A program made the position numbers and the translations under genes. A stretch of DNA of 64,000 bases. Source: Fen-1362 sp049516395. Lineage in GTDB: Bacteria > Planctomycetota > Phycisphaerae > Sedimentisphaerales > Anaerobacaceae. Where the stretch lies: positions 248,001-312,000 of the forward strand of contig JBEKTD010000001.1 of NCBI GenBank assembly GCA_049516395.1, read 5' to 3'. Below the pieces are notes generated by a model, which ran no database searches, was not told where the DNA came from, and worked only from the letters and a program-made list of their open reading frames with translations. Each line of letters begins with the position of its first letter. Positions within the stretch are counted from its first letter, which is position 1. Below are positions 1-8,409 of this stretch, piece by piece.

Positions 1-2391
1 GCAGGCCCGTTCGAGGGACATTTGATTCGTCTTTCGGATGGCAAACCTGCGAGACGCATCGCGTGGATTCAATGCGTCGGCTCGCGCGATTCCGAATGCG
101 GCAACGATTACTGCTCTTCGATTTGCTGTATGATGGCAACCAAACAGGCGATGGTAGCGGGCGACCACGTCGATGGATTAGATGCGACAATCTTTTATAT
201 GGATATACGCGCGTTCGGCAAGGATTTCGACCAGTATTACGAGCGAGCCAAAGCGCAGAAAAACATACACTACATCAAGAGCATCCCGTCGCGGGTAATT
301 CAGCTCCCCGGCAGCAGTGACCTTCGCCTGAATTACTACGACCAGAGCAATAATATTCAGCAAAAGGATTTTGACCTTGTTGTGCTTTCCGTGGGAATGG
401 AGCCGCCCGCTTCTATGGCGGAATTCGCCTCGCGTCTTGATATAAAACTCAATGATTTTGGTTTCTGCAAGACGGACCGATTGTCGCCCCTTACAACTTC
501 TATACCGGGCGTCTTTGTCGGCGGGGCATTCCAGGAACCCAAAGATATCCCCGAAACCGTTACGCAGGCAAGCGCCGCCGCCTCTATGGCAATGGAACTG
601 CTGGCGCCGGTTCGCAATACCCTGATTACCAAAAAGAGCTACCCAAGTGAGCACGACGTTACCGATGAAGACCCGCGTATCGGCGTCTTTGTATGTCACT
701 GCGGTATGAATATCGGCTCAGTGGTGGATGTAGAACAGGTTGTTAAGAATATCGAAAAGCTGCCCGATGTGGTTTTCGCGTCTCACACGATGTTTACATG
801 CTCCGATACGAGCTTGTCGAACATCAAGGATATGATACGCGAGCATCGGCTCAATCGAATAGTGGTTGCCTCCTGCACGCCGCGAACGCACGAGCCGCTG
901 TTCCGCGAGACGCTGCGTGAAGCGGGCCTTAATCCGTATTTGTTCGAGATGGCCAACATCCGTGACCAGTGTTCCTGGGTACATTCGGCTGTCCCGCAAT
1001 CGGCTACCGAAAAAGCGACCGACCTGGTGAAAATGGCAATTAGCAGGGCGAGGTTCCTTTCGCCTCTGGAAAGCGGCACGCTGGCCGTTGACCAGACGGG
1101 GCTTGTCATCGGCGGCGGACTGAGCGGTATGACTGCCGCACTTGCGCTGGCTAACCAGGGATTCAAGGTGCACCTGATAGAAAAGGCCGAGCGTCTGGGC
1201 GGAACGTTACACGATGTCTACCACACATTTGAACACGATGATATCGCGGGCTTTACAAACGCCCTGATAAAGCAGGTCGAAAAACATCCCAACATAAAAC
1301 TTTACTTAGGCACTGAAATCGCTAGCATCGCGGGCCACATAGGCAAATTCAAAATATCGCTTGCCAAAAACGGCTCGAATTCCGAAGTCACGGGCGGCAC
1401 AATAATCGTCGCCACCGGCGCACGAAAGGCCCAGACAACAGAATTTATGTATGGGACAAAAGGTGTCTTGACGCAGGCCGAACTGGAAAAGCAGTTGCAC
1501 GATAAAACATATCCCGCGAAGGCGCAAAACGTCGTAATGATTCAGTGCGTCGGCTCGCGCAACGAGGTTCATCCATATTGCAGCAGAATCTGCTGCTCGA
1601 TGGCAATCAAAAACGCGATTGAAATCAAAAAGCGAGACCCGAACGCCAACGTCTATGTTCTTTACAGGGACGTCAGGACTTATGGCTTCAGGGAAACGTA
1701 TTTCAAACAGGTGCGTGAGGCAGGCGTTGTCTTTATCCGCTATACGCCTGAAGCTGCGCCCGTGGTCAGCCAAAACAATGGTCTTGTAGTAACGGTTAAC
1801 AGTCCGGACCTGCCGGAGCCGATTACTATCGAGGCGGATAACGTCGTGCTCAGCACGGGTGTTGAGACCGACAGGGAAAACAACAAACGAATCTCGGATA
1901 TGCTCAAGGTGCCGCTTAACGCCGATGGGTTCTACGTCGAGGCACATATGAAACTGCGTCCGGTGGATTTCACCACGGAAGGCATCTTTCTTTGCGGACT
2001 TGCGCATTCGCCCAAGTTTATCGATGAGAATATCTCACAGGCGCGTGCTGCGGCGGCAAGGGCTGTAACGGTTCTTTCCAAAACTCTGCTCGACGTTAGC
2101 GCACAAGTTTCTTATGTTGACCAGCAGAAGTGTATATCCTGTATGACCTGCGTTAATTCCTGCCCGTATTCGGCTCCTTTCTGCAACAAGGACGGCAAAG
2201 GACAAATCGAGGCCGCGAAATGTATGGGCTGCGGAATATGCGTTTCGGAATGTCCAGCCAGGGCAATACAATTGCACCATTTCGAGACGGACCAGTTCAA
2301 CGTAATGATTAAGCAGTTATTCGCCGGCGGCAACGGTGAAGTGTTCGCCGGAATGCAATCAAAGGCAAAAGAGCTAACGGAAAAAGTGTAA
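1..2391 (+). CDS. hdrA: HdrA-like heterodisulfide reductase subunit A (tandem fusion), 5' end missing
   Basis: The frame is open from base 1, so the gene starts upstream of the window. The visible 797 codons contain the end of one HdrA module (WIQCVGSRD followed by a Cys cluster) and then a second complete module. The second module has the N-terminal CHCG motif and CTPRTHEP near residues 225-290, an FAD-binding GGGLSGMTAA at about nt 1113, and a second IQCVGSRN Cys cluster at about nt 1540. Two ferredoxin-type clusters follow at nt 2131-2275 (CISCMTCVNSC and CMGCGICVSEC). HdrA proteins carry FAD and Fe-S centres and are the bifurcating core of soluble Hdr complexes. Only 3 bases separate it from mvhD, so they are one operon. 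The fused double HdrA is seen directly; its partner dehydrogenase is not visible. Confidence 0.9.
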   Translation, partial: AGPFEGHLIRLSDGKPARRIAWIQCVGSRDSECGNDYCSSICCMMATKQAMVAGDHVDGLDATIFYMDIRAFGKDFDQYYERAKAQKNIHYIKSIPSRVIQLPGSSDLRLNYYDQSNNIQQKDFDLVVLSVGMEPPASMAEFASRLDIKLNDFGFCKTDRLSPLTTSIPGVFVGGAFQEPKDIPETVTQASAAASMAMELLAPVRNTLITKKSYPSEHDVTDEDPRIGVFVCHCGMNIGSVVDVEQVVKNIEKLPDVVFASHTMFTCSDTSLSNIKDMIREHRLNRIVVASCTPRTHEPLFRETLREAGLNPYLFEMANIRDQCSWVHSAVPQSATEKATDLVKMAISRARFLSPLESGTLAVDQTGLVIGGGLSGMTAALALANQGFKVHLIEKAERLGGTLHDVYHTFEHDDIAGFTNALIKQVEKHPNIKLYLGTEIASIAGHIGKFKISLAKNGSNSEVTGGTIIVATGARKAQTTEFMYGTKGVLTQAELEKQLHDKTYPAKAQNVVMIQCVGSRNEVHPYCSRICCSMAIKNAIEIKKRDPNANVYVLYRDVRTYGFRETYFKQVREAGVVFIRYTPEAAPVVSQNNGLVVTVNSPDLPEPITIEADNVVLSTGVETDRENNKRISDMLKVPLNADGFYVEAHMKLRPVDFTTEGIFLCGLAHSPKFIDENISQARAAAARAVTVLSKTLLDVSAQVSYVDQQKCISCMTCVNSCPYSAPFCNKDGKGQIEAAKCMGCGICVSECPARAIQLHHFETDQFNVMIKQLFAGGNGEVFAGMQSKAKELTEKV

Positions 2392-2394
2392 CCT

Positions 2395-2871
2395 ATGAAA
2401 CAGGAAAATTTTGAACCTAAAATTTTGGCCTTCTGCTGTCACTACTGTGCGTATTCGTCAGCGGATTTGGCGGGGTCTATGCGGATTCAGTATCCGCCCA
2501 ACGTGCGTATAATCCGCACACCCTGCACGGGCCGGCTCGAGACCGAATACTTTATGAAGGCCCTTGAAAACGGTGCCGACGGGGTGCTCGTCGCGGGCTG
2601 TCTCGAAGGCGGCTGCCATTTTGTCGAGGGCAACCTCTGCGCGAAACGCCGGGTCAATTACACAAGAGAATTACTGGAAGAAATAGGCATCGAAAAGGAG
2701 CGCCTGCGGATGGTAAATGTTTCCGCTGCGATGGCGCGTCCTTTGGCTGATACGATTATTGATATGGTTGAAACAGTTCGCAAACTGGGCCCAAGCCCAA
2801 TAAAACAATCCTCCTTCGCTAAAGCTACGGAGGATAAAATTGGTGCATCTAAACAGGAGAGCCGCAAATGA
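2395..2871 (+). CDS. mvhD: MvhD/FlpD-family iron-sulfur subunit
   Basis: This 158-residue protein matches the small MvhD family, which passes electrons from a hydrogenase or dehydrogenase to HdrA. Conserved Cys residues lie in FCCHYCAYSSAD near the start, in the TPCTGRL motif, and in VAGCLEGGCHF. Family members usually end shortly after the helix MVETVRKLGPSP. Here about 20 extra residues follow, encoded partly by a palindromic repeat at 2810-2833, so the tail is probably not conserved. Its stop overlaps the metV start by ATGA, which indicates translational coupling. The function is inferred from family and from the hdrA-mvhD-metV order, which resembles the metVF-hdr-mvhD cluster of acetogens. 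Confidence 0.88.
   Translation: MKQENFEPKILAFCCHYCAYSSADLAGSMRIQYPPNVRIIRTPCTGRLETEYFMKALENGADGVLVAGCLEGGCHFVEGNLCAKRRVNYTRELLEEIGIEKERLRMVNVSAAMARPLADTIIDMVETVRKLGPSPIKQSSFAKATEDKIGASKQESRK
2810..2833. repeat. Imperfect palindromic repeat inside mvhD 3' end
   Basis: This 24-base imperfect palindrome has CCTCC/GGAGG ends and a central GCT-AA-AGC stem. In the mvhD frame it encodes S-F-A-K-A-T-E-D. From memory, this peptide recurs at odd places in many metagenome-derived proteins, which suggests a REP/MITE-like element that inserts in frame. No second copy was found in this window. Confidence 0.6.
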
Positions 2872-3536
2872 TAGTTGCTCAGAGAAAAAATATACCTGAC
2901 CTGCTGGCAATTGTAAAAAATCATAAAAAGCTTCTTGTGCTGGGCTGCGGCACCTGTGTTACCGTATGCCTTGCGGGCGGAGTGCGTGAGGTAAGTATTA
3001 TCGCTTCATCCCTGCGAATGGCCGCGAAGCTTAAAGGCCTTCCGCTTGAAGTCGAGGAGCTGACCATAGAGCGTCAGTGCGACAACGTTTTCCTCGAACA
3101 GGCAGCCGACGCCATAAAGAGAAATGACGCGGTTCTTTCGCTTGGCTGCGGTGCGGGCGTTCAGGCCATCGCCGAACGCTACACCGATAAGCCGGTTTAC
3201 GCGGGACTCGATACGGCGTTCATCGGCATACTTGAGGAAAGAGGCGTCTGGACGGAAAAATGCGCCGCCTGCGGGGCGTGCGTGCTTCACGAATACGGCG
3301 GCATCTGCCCGGTCACTCGCTGTGCCAAACACATGCTCAACGGCCCGTGCAGCGGCTCACGCGAAGACCGCTGCGAAGTCAATCCCGAACGCCAGTGTGC
3401 CTGGCAGCTTATATACAAGCGTCTAAAAGACATCGGCCAGCTCGACCGGCTTAAAAAAATCAAACCGCCCAAAAACTGGAACCGAAGCCAGTCCGGCGGT
3501 TATCGCACCATAATTCGTGAAGACCACAGAGTTTGA
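2868..3536 (+). CDS. metV: MetV-like zinc/Fe-S subunit of methylene-THF reductase
   Basis: The 222-residue protein matches the methylenetetrahydrofolate reductase C-terminal domain family (MetV). It opens with LLVLGCGTCVTVC, contains SLGCGAGVQAIAE, and ends in a Cys-rich region (CAACGACVLHEYGGICP, then C-A-K and GPCSGSREDRCEVNPERQCAW), consistent with metal or Fe-S binding. In acetogens MetV partners MetF, which reduces methylene-THF to methyl-THF in the Wood-Ljungdahl pathway. No metF lies downstream, so it must be upstream or elsewhere if the complex is complete. The ATG overlaps the mvhD stop by 4 bases. It appears to be the last gene of the operon. Confidence 0.88.
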   Translation: MIVAQRKNIPDLLAIVKNHKKLLVLGCGTCVTVCLAGGVREVSIIASSLRMAAKLKGLPLEVEELTIERQCDNVFLEQAADAIKRNDAVLSLGCGAGVQAIAERYTDKPVYAGLDTAFIGILEERGVWTEKCAACGACVLHEYGGICPVTRCAKHMLNGPCSGSREDRCEVNPERQCAWQLIYKRLKDIGQLDRLKKIKPPKNWNRSQSGGYRTIIREDHRV

Positions 3537-3826
3537 TACTCCGACGGCCGGCGTAATTATTTCAATAAGGTCTGGCATGCAAGAGGTCGCGAGGTTTTCA
3601 GATTCACGGCTAAAAAGTAAGCACGCTTGTTCCGGTTGATGGTTTGCTTCTGTTAAGTGTGCTATGCGAGTATAACCGTCGCAAAGATTGTGGGTAAATT
3701 TTCGGGGTTCGGCCATATTGCCCGATTTTTCAGATTAATTTACGCAAATAGCATGCGTCCTTTTTTCCCTTGATTACTGAAACCACAAGGATTCTATGTT
3801 ATCGTCAATATACAATCAACTTCCCA
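3537..3826. other. Intergenic stretch with a weak terminator-like hairpin
   Basis: No credible gene was seen. A short inverted repeat (TCGGG 3702-3706, CCCGA 3721-3725) followed by five T residues could weakly terminate the hdrA operon. The rest is AT-rich spacer before the tRNA promoter. Confidence 0.35.
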
Positions 3827-3855
3827 TTGGAAAACACCTTTGCAAAAGGTATAAT
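3827..3855 (+). promoter_or_regulatory. Sigma70-type promoter for the tRNA-Gly-like gene
   Basis: TTGGAA (3827-3832), a 17-base spacer and a perfect TATAAT (3850-3855). Transcription would start near 3862, about 11 bases before the tRNA. It may also read into the GH5 operon that follows. Confidence 0.7.
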
Positions 3856-3872
3856 GTCGGGTCGCTGAAAAC

Positions 3873-3944
3873 GCGGGCGTAATTCAGTGGTAGAGTGCTG
3901 GTTTCCCGGGCTGAATGTTGTGGGCTCGAACACAATCGTCCGCT
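3873..3944 (+). tRNA. Divergent tRNA-Gly (CCC anticodon), possibly atypical or a pseudo-tRNA
   Basis: The 72 bases align end to end with bacterial tRNA-Gly. The acceptor arms GCGGGCG and CGTCCGC pair over 7 positions with one G-U. The D arm (TTCAGTGGTAGAG) is normal and the anticodon loop reads TTCCCGG, giving CCC. The anticodon stem is weak: CTGGT against GCTGA leaves one mismatch and several G-U pairs. In standard register the T stem (GTGGG against ACAAT) has two mismatches, and the T loop begins with C. An alternative register pairs TTGTG with CACAA but makes an 8-base loop. No CCA is encoded. The good promoter just upstream argues that it is transcribed. It could be a specialised non-translational tRNA or a decaying copy. 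Confidence 0.6.
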
Positions 3945-4003
3945 GTGGTAATTATGTCGCTAATTTGCTCAATACTTTATTATTCACTATAAGGAGACAA
4001 TGG

Positions 4004-5044
4004 ATGTTTCGCCCCACTACATTATTAGCTATAGCTCTACTGGCAATTGTATGGCCGGCATCAATACTGCTCGCCGCTACAGATGTAAATCTTAATGACC
4101 CGTTTGAAATCAACAAGCTGATTAGCCGGGGCGTAAATATAGGCAATGCGCTGGACAGGGAAGTTGAGTTAGATGACGAATGGAGCTTCATCGTCAAGGA
4201 TGAACACTTCCAGCTAATAAAAGATGCGGGTTTCAATTCGGTCCGGCTTACGGTTCGCTGGTCCACGCGGACGATGGATAAGCCGCCATATACTATCGAC
4301 CCGAATTTTCTGAAACGCGTTGACTCGGCGGTCAACAGCGCACTATCGCGCAATCTCGCCATTATAATAAACTATCAAAACTACTTCGAATTTTACCGCG
4401 ACCCCAACGGCCTTAAACCGAAATTCCTCGCTACGTGGGAACAGCTCGCCGAACACTATAAAGGTTATCCCAACACGCTCGTCTTCGAACTTCTCAATGA
4501 GCCGCAGGAAAATATAAAGTCCGGCGACTGGAACGCGCTGATAAAAGAGACGCTGGCGATTGTCCGCAGGACCAACCCAAACAGAACGGTTGTAATCGGC
4601 CCGGCCAATTTCAATAGTATCGCCGGCCTCAGGTTCCTTGCGCTGCCTGAAAGTGACAGGAATATCATCCTGACTATACATTATTACGAACCGTATCATT
4701 TTACCCATCAGGGTACAAGCTGGACAAAGGACTCAAATGACTGGCTTGGGACAAAATGGACGGGCAGCGACGCGGAAAGAAAGACCATAAAAAAGGATTT
4801 TGACGCCGTTGCCAGCTGGGCCGGAGCGCGTAATCGCCCGGTTTATCTCGGCGAGTTCGGCTCTAATGAAAAAGCGGATATGGATTCCCGCGTCCTCTGG
4901 ACCAAATGTGTGGCCGACGAGGCAATCGCACACGGATTCAGCTTCACGTACTGGCAGTTTACCCACAATTTCATGGTTTACGACAGAGCCAGCAAAACCT
5001 GGGTAAAACCATTGCTCGAAGCGATTATACCGCCGAAACAATAA
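4004..5044 (+). CDS. Secreted GH5 endoglucanase/mannanase, tandem copy 1
   Basis: This start has AAGGAGA 6 bases upstream and gives a signal peptide (MFRPTTLLAIALLAI...). An earlier in-frame start at 3887 lies inside the tRNA and is rejected. The 346-residue protein is a single GH5 catalytic domain. GVNIGNALD, LLNEP (acid/base Glu), HYYEPYHFTHQG and YLGEFGSNEKADMDSR (nucleophile Glu) follow the layout of the Thermotoga maritima Cel5A type (subfamily GH5_25, from memory), which cuts beta-1,4-glucan and mannan. The usual N-M-H-H-Y motif near the -1 subsite is N-Y-Q-N-Y here, so specificity may be altered. First gene of a four-gene array with 19-24 base gaps. Confidence 0.88.
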   Translation: MFRPTTLLAIALLAIVWPASILLAATDVNLNDPFEINKLISRGVNIGNALDREVELDDEWSFIVKDEHFQLIKDAGFNSVRLTVRWSTRTMDKPPYTIDPNFLKRVDSAVNSALSRNLAIIINYQNYFEFYRDPNGLKPKFLATWEQLAEHYKGYPNTLVFELLNEPQENIKSGDWNALIKETLAIVRRTNPNRTVVIGPANFNSIAGLRFLALPESDRNIILTIHYYEPYHFTHQGTSWTKDSNDWLGTKWTGSDAERKTIKKDFDAVASWAGARNRPVYLGEFGSNEKADMDSRVLWTKCVADEAIAHGFSFTYWQFTHNFMVYDRASKTWVKPLLEAIIPPKQ

Positions 5045-5068
5045 ACTTCCGTCACGAGATAAAAAATT

Positions 5069-6097
5069 ATGTTGAGAATAGCGAAACCATACGTGTTAAT
5101 CACCTTGGGAATGGTTCTGCTCGGCGTGACCAGCGTTGCAGAGGCCAAACCGGACGCATTTGAAATGAATAAGCTGATTGGCCGAGGCGTTAATATCGGC
5201 AACTGCCTTGAGGCGCCAAAGGAAGGCGAATGGGACGTTACTCTGCAGGAAGAGTATTTTCAGCTAATCAAGGATGCCGGCTTTAATTCGATACGCCTGC
5301 CCATTCGGTGGGATAGCCACGCAATGGAAAAAGCCCCCTATACAATCGACCCTAATTTCTTTTCCAGGATTGACTGGGCAATCAAAAACACGATGTCGCG
5401 CAATCTGGTTTTGATAATCAATATGCATAACTATTATGACCTTTTCAATGACCCCAACAACCACAAGGAAAGGTTCCTTGCCATTTGGCAGCAAATCGCG
5501 GAACGCTACAAGGATTACCCTGATACTCTGCTGTTCGAGGCGCTTAACGAACCGCAGGATAATTTAAAAGGCGTATTTGAATGGAATAGTGTTGTTAAAG
5601 AATGGCTTGCCGTCGTTCGCAATTCGAATCCGAACAGGATGCTCGTTATCGGGTCTGCCAATTACAATAATTATACCGAACCAAAGGGGCTTGAACTGCC
5701 GAAAGACGACAGAAATATAATTGTCACCTTCCATTATTATATGCCCTACAAATTTACGCATCAGGGCGCCCCATGGGCGGCTGAATCCATCAGAAATATC
5801 GACGTAAAGTGGGGCAGTGACGGGGATAAACGTGCGATGACGCGTGACTTCAAGACGGCCGCTACGTGGGGGAAAGAAAATGGCAGGCCGATTTTGCTCG
5901 GTGAGTTCGGCGTTTACTACAAAGCGGACCCCAACTCCCGTGTTCGATGGACCAAAACCGCTGCGGATACTGCGATTGAAGACGGATTCAGTTTCACGTA
6001 CTGGGAATTCTGCCATACAAACTTCGGCATATATGACCAGAAGACAAAGGTATGGAACAAGCAAATGCTCGAAGCGTTAATTCCGCCAAAGCAATAA
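5069..6097 (+). CDS. Secreted GH5 endoglucanase/mannanase, tandem copy 2
   Basis: A 342-residue secreted GH5 domain that begins with a signal peptide (MLRIAKPYVLITLGMVLLG...AEA). Catalytic motifs are ALNEPQDN and LLGEFGVYYKADPNSR. The pocket motif is N-M-H-N-Y, so the first His of the family HH pair is kept and the second is Asn. It is 24 bases after copy 1 and has only a weak ribosome site (GAGATAAAAAATT), so it may depend on coupled translation. It arose by duplication with its neighbours and its substrate is probably the same beta-glucan/mannan class. Confidence 0.88.
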   Translation: MLRIAKPYVLITLGMVLLGVTSVAEAKPDAFEMNKLIGRGVNIGNCLEAPKEGEWDVTLQEEYFQLIKDAGFNSIRLPIRWDSHAMEKAPYTIDPNFFSRIDWAIKNTMSRNLVLIINMHNYYDLFNDPNNHKERFLAIWQQIAERYKDYPDTLLFEALNEPQDNLKGVFEWNSVVKEWLAVVRNSNPNRMLVIGSANYNNYTEPKGLELPKDDRNIIVTFHYYMPYKFTHQGAPWAAESIRNIDVKWGSDGDKRAMTRDFKTAATWGKENGRPILLGEFGVYYKADPNSRVRWTKTAADTAIEDGFSFTYWEFCHTNFGIYDQKTKVWNKQMLEALIPPKQ

Positions 6098-6120
6098 ACT
6101 TATATCGCAGGAGAAAAACG

Positions 6121-7242
6121 ATGTTAAGAGTAACTATGCCATACGTGTTCGTCGCATCAGGAATAATTCTGCTCGGAGCAGCCTGTGTTTTAGCCGCCGA
6201 ACCAAATGCGGCCCCGATGAAAATCGACGCGTTCAAAATGAATAAGATGCTTGGCCGTGGAGTAAACATCGGCAACGCACTCGAGGCGCCGACTGAAGGC
6301 GCATGGGGCGTAACAATCAAAGAAGAGTATTTCGATATCATCAAACAGGTGGGATTCAATTCAATCCGCCTGCCCGTTTGTTGGTCTGGCCACGCGCTTA
6401 CTGAAAAACCTTACACCATTAACCCCGAATTTTTCAAACGGGTTGACACCATTGTAAACTGGGCTATTTCGAGAAATATGCCCATTATCGTAAACATCCA
6501 GCAATACAACGAAACATACGATGCGCCGCTGGCAGAAAAGGAAAGGTTTCTCGCCCTGTGGAAACAGATTGCCGAACACTATAAAGATTATCCTGACATA
6601 CTTCTTTTTGAGCCGATGAATGAGCCGAAAAGAAAACTTACGCCGGAAATATGGAATGATTACATCAAGGGATTTTTAGCGGTCATCCGCGAATCAAACC
6701 CGAACAGGACGGTTATCATCGGCTCCGCTCGTGATAGCTGGATTACTTATCTCAAGCTCCTTGAGCTGCCTGAGAACGACCGCAATATTATCGTTACCGT
6801 TCATCATTATTTCCCGCACGCATTCACCCATCAGAGTGCGCCCTGGATGAATCCCGAAAAAGTTGCCAGGACCGTTGAAGATATGAAATTCATTGGTCAG
6901 GACCCCAACTCCAACGGCATTAACGATTACAACGCCTGGCCGGGCACCAAATGGCTCGGCACACCCCAGGAAAAGAAATATATGACCGACATATTTGACA
7001 TCGGCGCCGCCTGGGGGAAGAAACATGATCGCCCGATTAACTTAGGCGAGTTCGGCTCTTACTATAAAGCCGATATGGAGTCCCGCGCCCGCTGGACAAA
7101 ATTCATTGCTGATACCGCAGCCGAGCGAGGCATGAGCTTAATGTACTGGGAATTTTGTGCACAGGAGTTCGGCCTGTATGACAGGGAAGCGAAATCCTGG
7201 CGTAAACCGCTTTTAGAGGCAATCATCTCACCCAAACAATAA
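6121..7242 (+). CDS. Secreted GH5 endoglucanase/mannanase, tandem copy 3
   Basis: The start at 6121 has AGGAG 8 bases upstream; an in-frame start at 6052 would overlap copy 2 and is rejected. The 373-residue protein has a signal peptide (MLRVTMPYVFVASGIILLG) and one GH5 domain with PMNEP and NLGEFGSYYKADMESR. The pocket motif is N-I-Q-Q-Y, with both family His residues replaced. HHYFPHAFTHQS replaces HYYEP, and a longer loop (MNPEKVARTVEDMKFIGQ onward) is inserted before the W-x-G segment. It is the most divergent of the four and may have a different specificity or low activity. Confidence 0.87.
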   Translation: MLRVTMPYVFVASGIILLGAACVLAAEPNAAPMKIDAFKMNKMLGRGVNIGNALEAPTEGAWGVTIKEEYFDIIKQVGFNSIRLPVCWSGHALTEKPYTINPEFFKRVDTIVNWAISRNMPIIVNIQQYNETYDAPLAEKERFLALWKQIAEHYKDYPDILLFEPMNEPKRKLTPEIWNDYIKGFLAVIRESNPNRTVIIGSARDSWITYLKLLELPENDRNIIVTVHHYFPHAFTHQSAPWMNPEKVARTVEDMKFIGQDPNSNGINDYNAWPGTKWLGTPQEKKYMTDIFDIGAAWGKKHDRPINLGEFGSYYKADMESRARWTKFIADTAAERGMSLMYWEFCAQEFGLYDREAKSWRKPLLEAIISPKQ

Positions 7243-7261
7243 TTTTTAAGGATTGAATTTT

Positions 7262-8350
7262 ATGGCAAAGACGTTGACAGCAATTCTCATTTCTTTTGTG
7301 TCCGTCTGCGCGGCCGCTGGCGAACCGAATGCGATCAGTGGGCCTGACCCGGCTTCGCTGAAGGGCTACGCCGAGGCAAGCCCGTTTAAAATGAACCAGC
7401 TTCTGGGCCGTGGAGTGAATTTCGGCAACGCTTTCGATGCGCCAAGCGAGGGCGAATGGGGCGTTGTTCTTCAGGAAGAGTATTTTCAGGCGGCAAAAGA
7501 TGCTGGCTTCAGCTCGATTCGTCTGCCTGTCCGCTGGTCGGCTCACGCGATGGCCCAGCCGCCTTATACCATCAACCCGGATTTTATGAAACGTATTGAA
7601 TGGGCGGTAAACTGTGCATTATCGCGGAAGCTTCCGGTGATGCTTAATATGCACCACTATGGCGAGCTTTATGCCGACCCCGTTAAGGAAAAGGAAAGAT
7701 ACATCGCCCTCTGGAAGCAGATTGCGGAACATTTCAAGGATTATCCCGATATCCTTGTTTTTGAATTGATGAATGAGCCGCAAAAAGAATTAACGGCAGA
7801 CCCCTGGAATGAGCAATTGAAAGAGGCCCTTGCGGTTGTGAGGCAATCCAATCCAAACAGGACCATCGTTATCGGCTCGGCGCACTATAATCAGATTCAT
7901 TACCTTACGCTGCTCGATATTCCCAAAGAAGACCGCAATATTATCGTTACTATTCACGATTACTTCCCGCTGACGTTTACTCATCAGGGAGCGGCCTGGC
8001 TGAGCAGAGGAGACCCCAACGACTGGCTCGGCACAAAATGGACAGGTGCCGAGGACGAAAAGCAGGAAATAATCAGGGATTTGGATTTTGCTGCTGCCTG
8101 GGGCAAGAAAAACAACCGCCCGATTAACCTGGGCGAATTCGGCGCTTACGAAAAAGCGGATATAGATTCTCGCGCACGCTGGACAAAGTTTATGGCAGAC
8201 GCCGCTATTGAGCGGGGAATGAGCTTCGATTACTGGGAATTTTGTGCACCGGAATTCGGCTTATATGACCAGAAGGCCAAGACCTTCCGCAAGCCGTTGC
8301 TCGAAGCAGTTTTGCCGGCTGTGGCGGGCAAAGTCGAGACGCCGAAGTAA
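7262..8350 (+). CDS. Secreted GH5 endoglucanase/mannanase, tandem copy 4
   Basis: ATG at 7262 follows AAGGA with proper spacing; a TTG nine bases earlier is less likely. The 362-residue protein has a signal peptide ending near AAAGEP and a GH5 domain with ELMNEPQKEL and NLGEFGAYEKADIDSR. It keeps the canonical N-M-H-H-Y pocket motif and GVNFGNAFDAPSEGEWGV, so it is the copy closest to the Cel5A pattern. A short extra C-terminus (VAGKVETPK) follows the domain. A strong terminator begins 10 bases after the stop and closes the GH5 operon. Confidence 0.88.
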   Translation: MAKTLTAILISFVSVCAAAGEPNAISGPDPASLKGYAEASPFKMNQLLGRGVNFGNAFDAPSEGEWGVVLQEEYFQAAKDAGFSSIRLPVRWSAHAMAQPPYTINPDFMKRIEWAVNCALSRKLPVMLNMHHYGELYADPVKEKERYIALWKQIAEHFKDYPDILVFELMNEPQKELTADPWNEQLKEALAVVRQSNPNRTIVIGSAHYNQIHYLTLLDIPKEDRNIIVTIHDYFPLTFTHQGAAWLSRGDPNDWLGTKWTGAEDEKQEIIRDLDFAAAWGKKNNRPINLGEFGAYEKADIDSRARWTKFMADAAIERGMSFDYWEFCAPEFGLYDQKAKTFRKPLLEAVLPAVAGKVETPK

Positions 8351-8360
8351 ATTGCTGAGG

Positions 8361-8403
8361 AAAAAAGGCCAAAAAGGGATCTGACTCCTTTTCGGCCTTT
8401 TTT
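8361..8403 (+). terminator. Intrinsic terminator of the GH5 operon
   Basis: AAAAAAGGCC and following bases pair with GGCCTTTTTT around the loop GATCTGACT, with one internal A-C mismatch, ending in a T run. The next gene's ATG lies only 7 bases beyond it. Confidence 0.85.
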
Positions 8404-8409
8404 ATTGAG

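Noticed and set aside
1306..2007. 233-codon open frame on the minus strand
   Set aside because: It lies fully inside hdrA, whose protein motifs are unambiguous, and its translation resembles no family.
3423..3716. 97-codon minus-strand frame at the end of metV
   Set aside because: It half overlaps metV, has no ribosome site and no recognisable motif.
3887..4003. Upstream in-frame start for GH5 copy 1
   Set aside because: It begins inside the tRNA-like gene and would put 39 residues before a clear signal peptide that has its own ribosome site.
8371..8392. REP-like GGGATCTGACTCC word as a mobile repeat
   Set aside because: It is just the loop side of the GH5 terminator, and no convincing second copy was found in the window.
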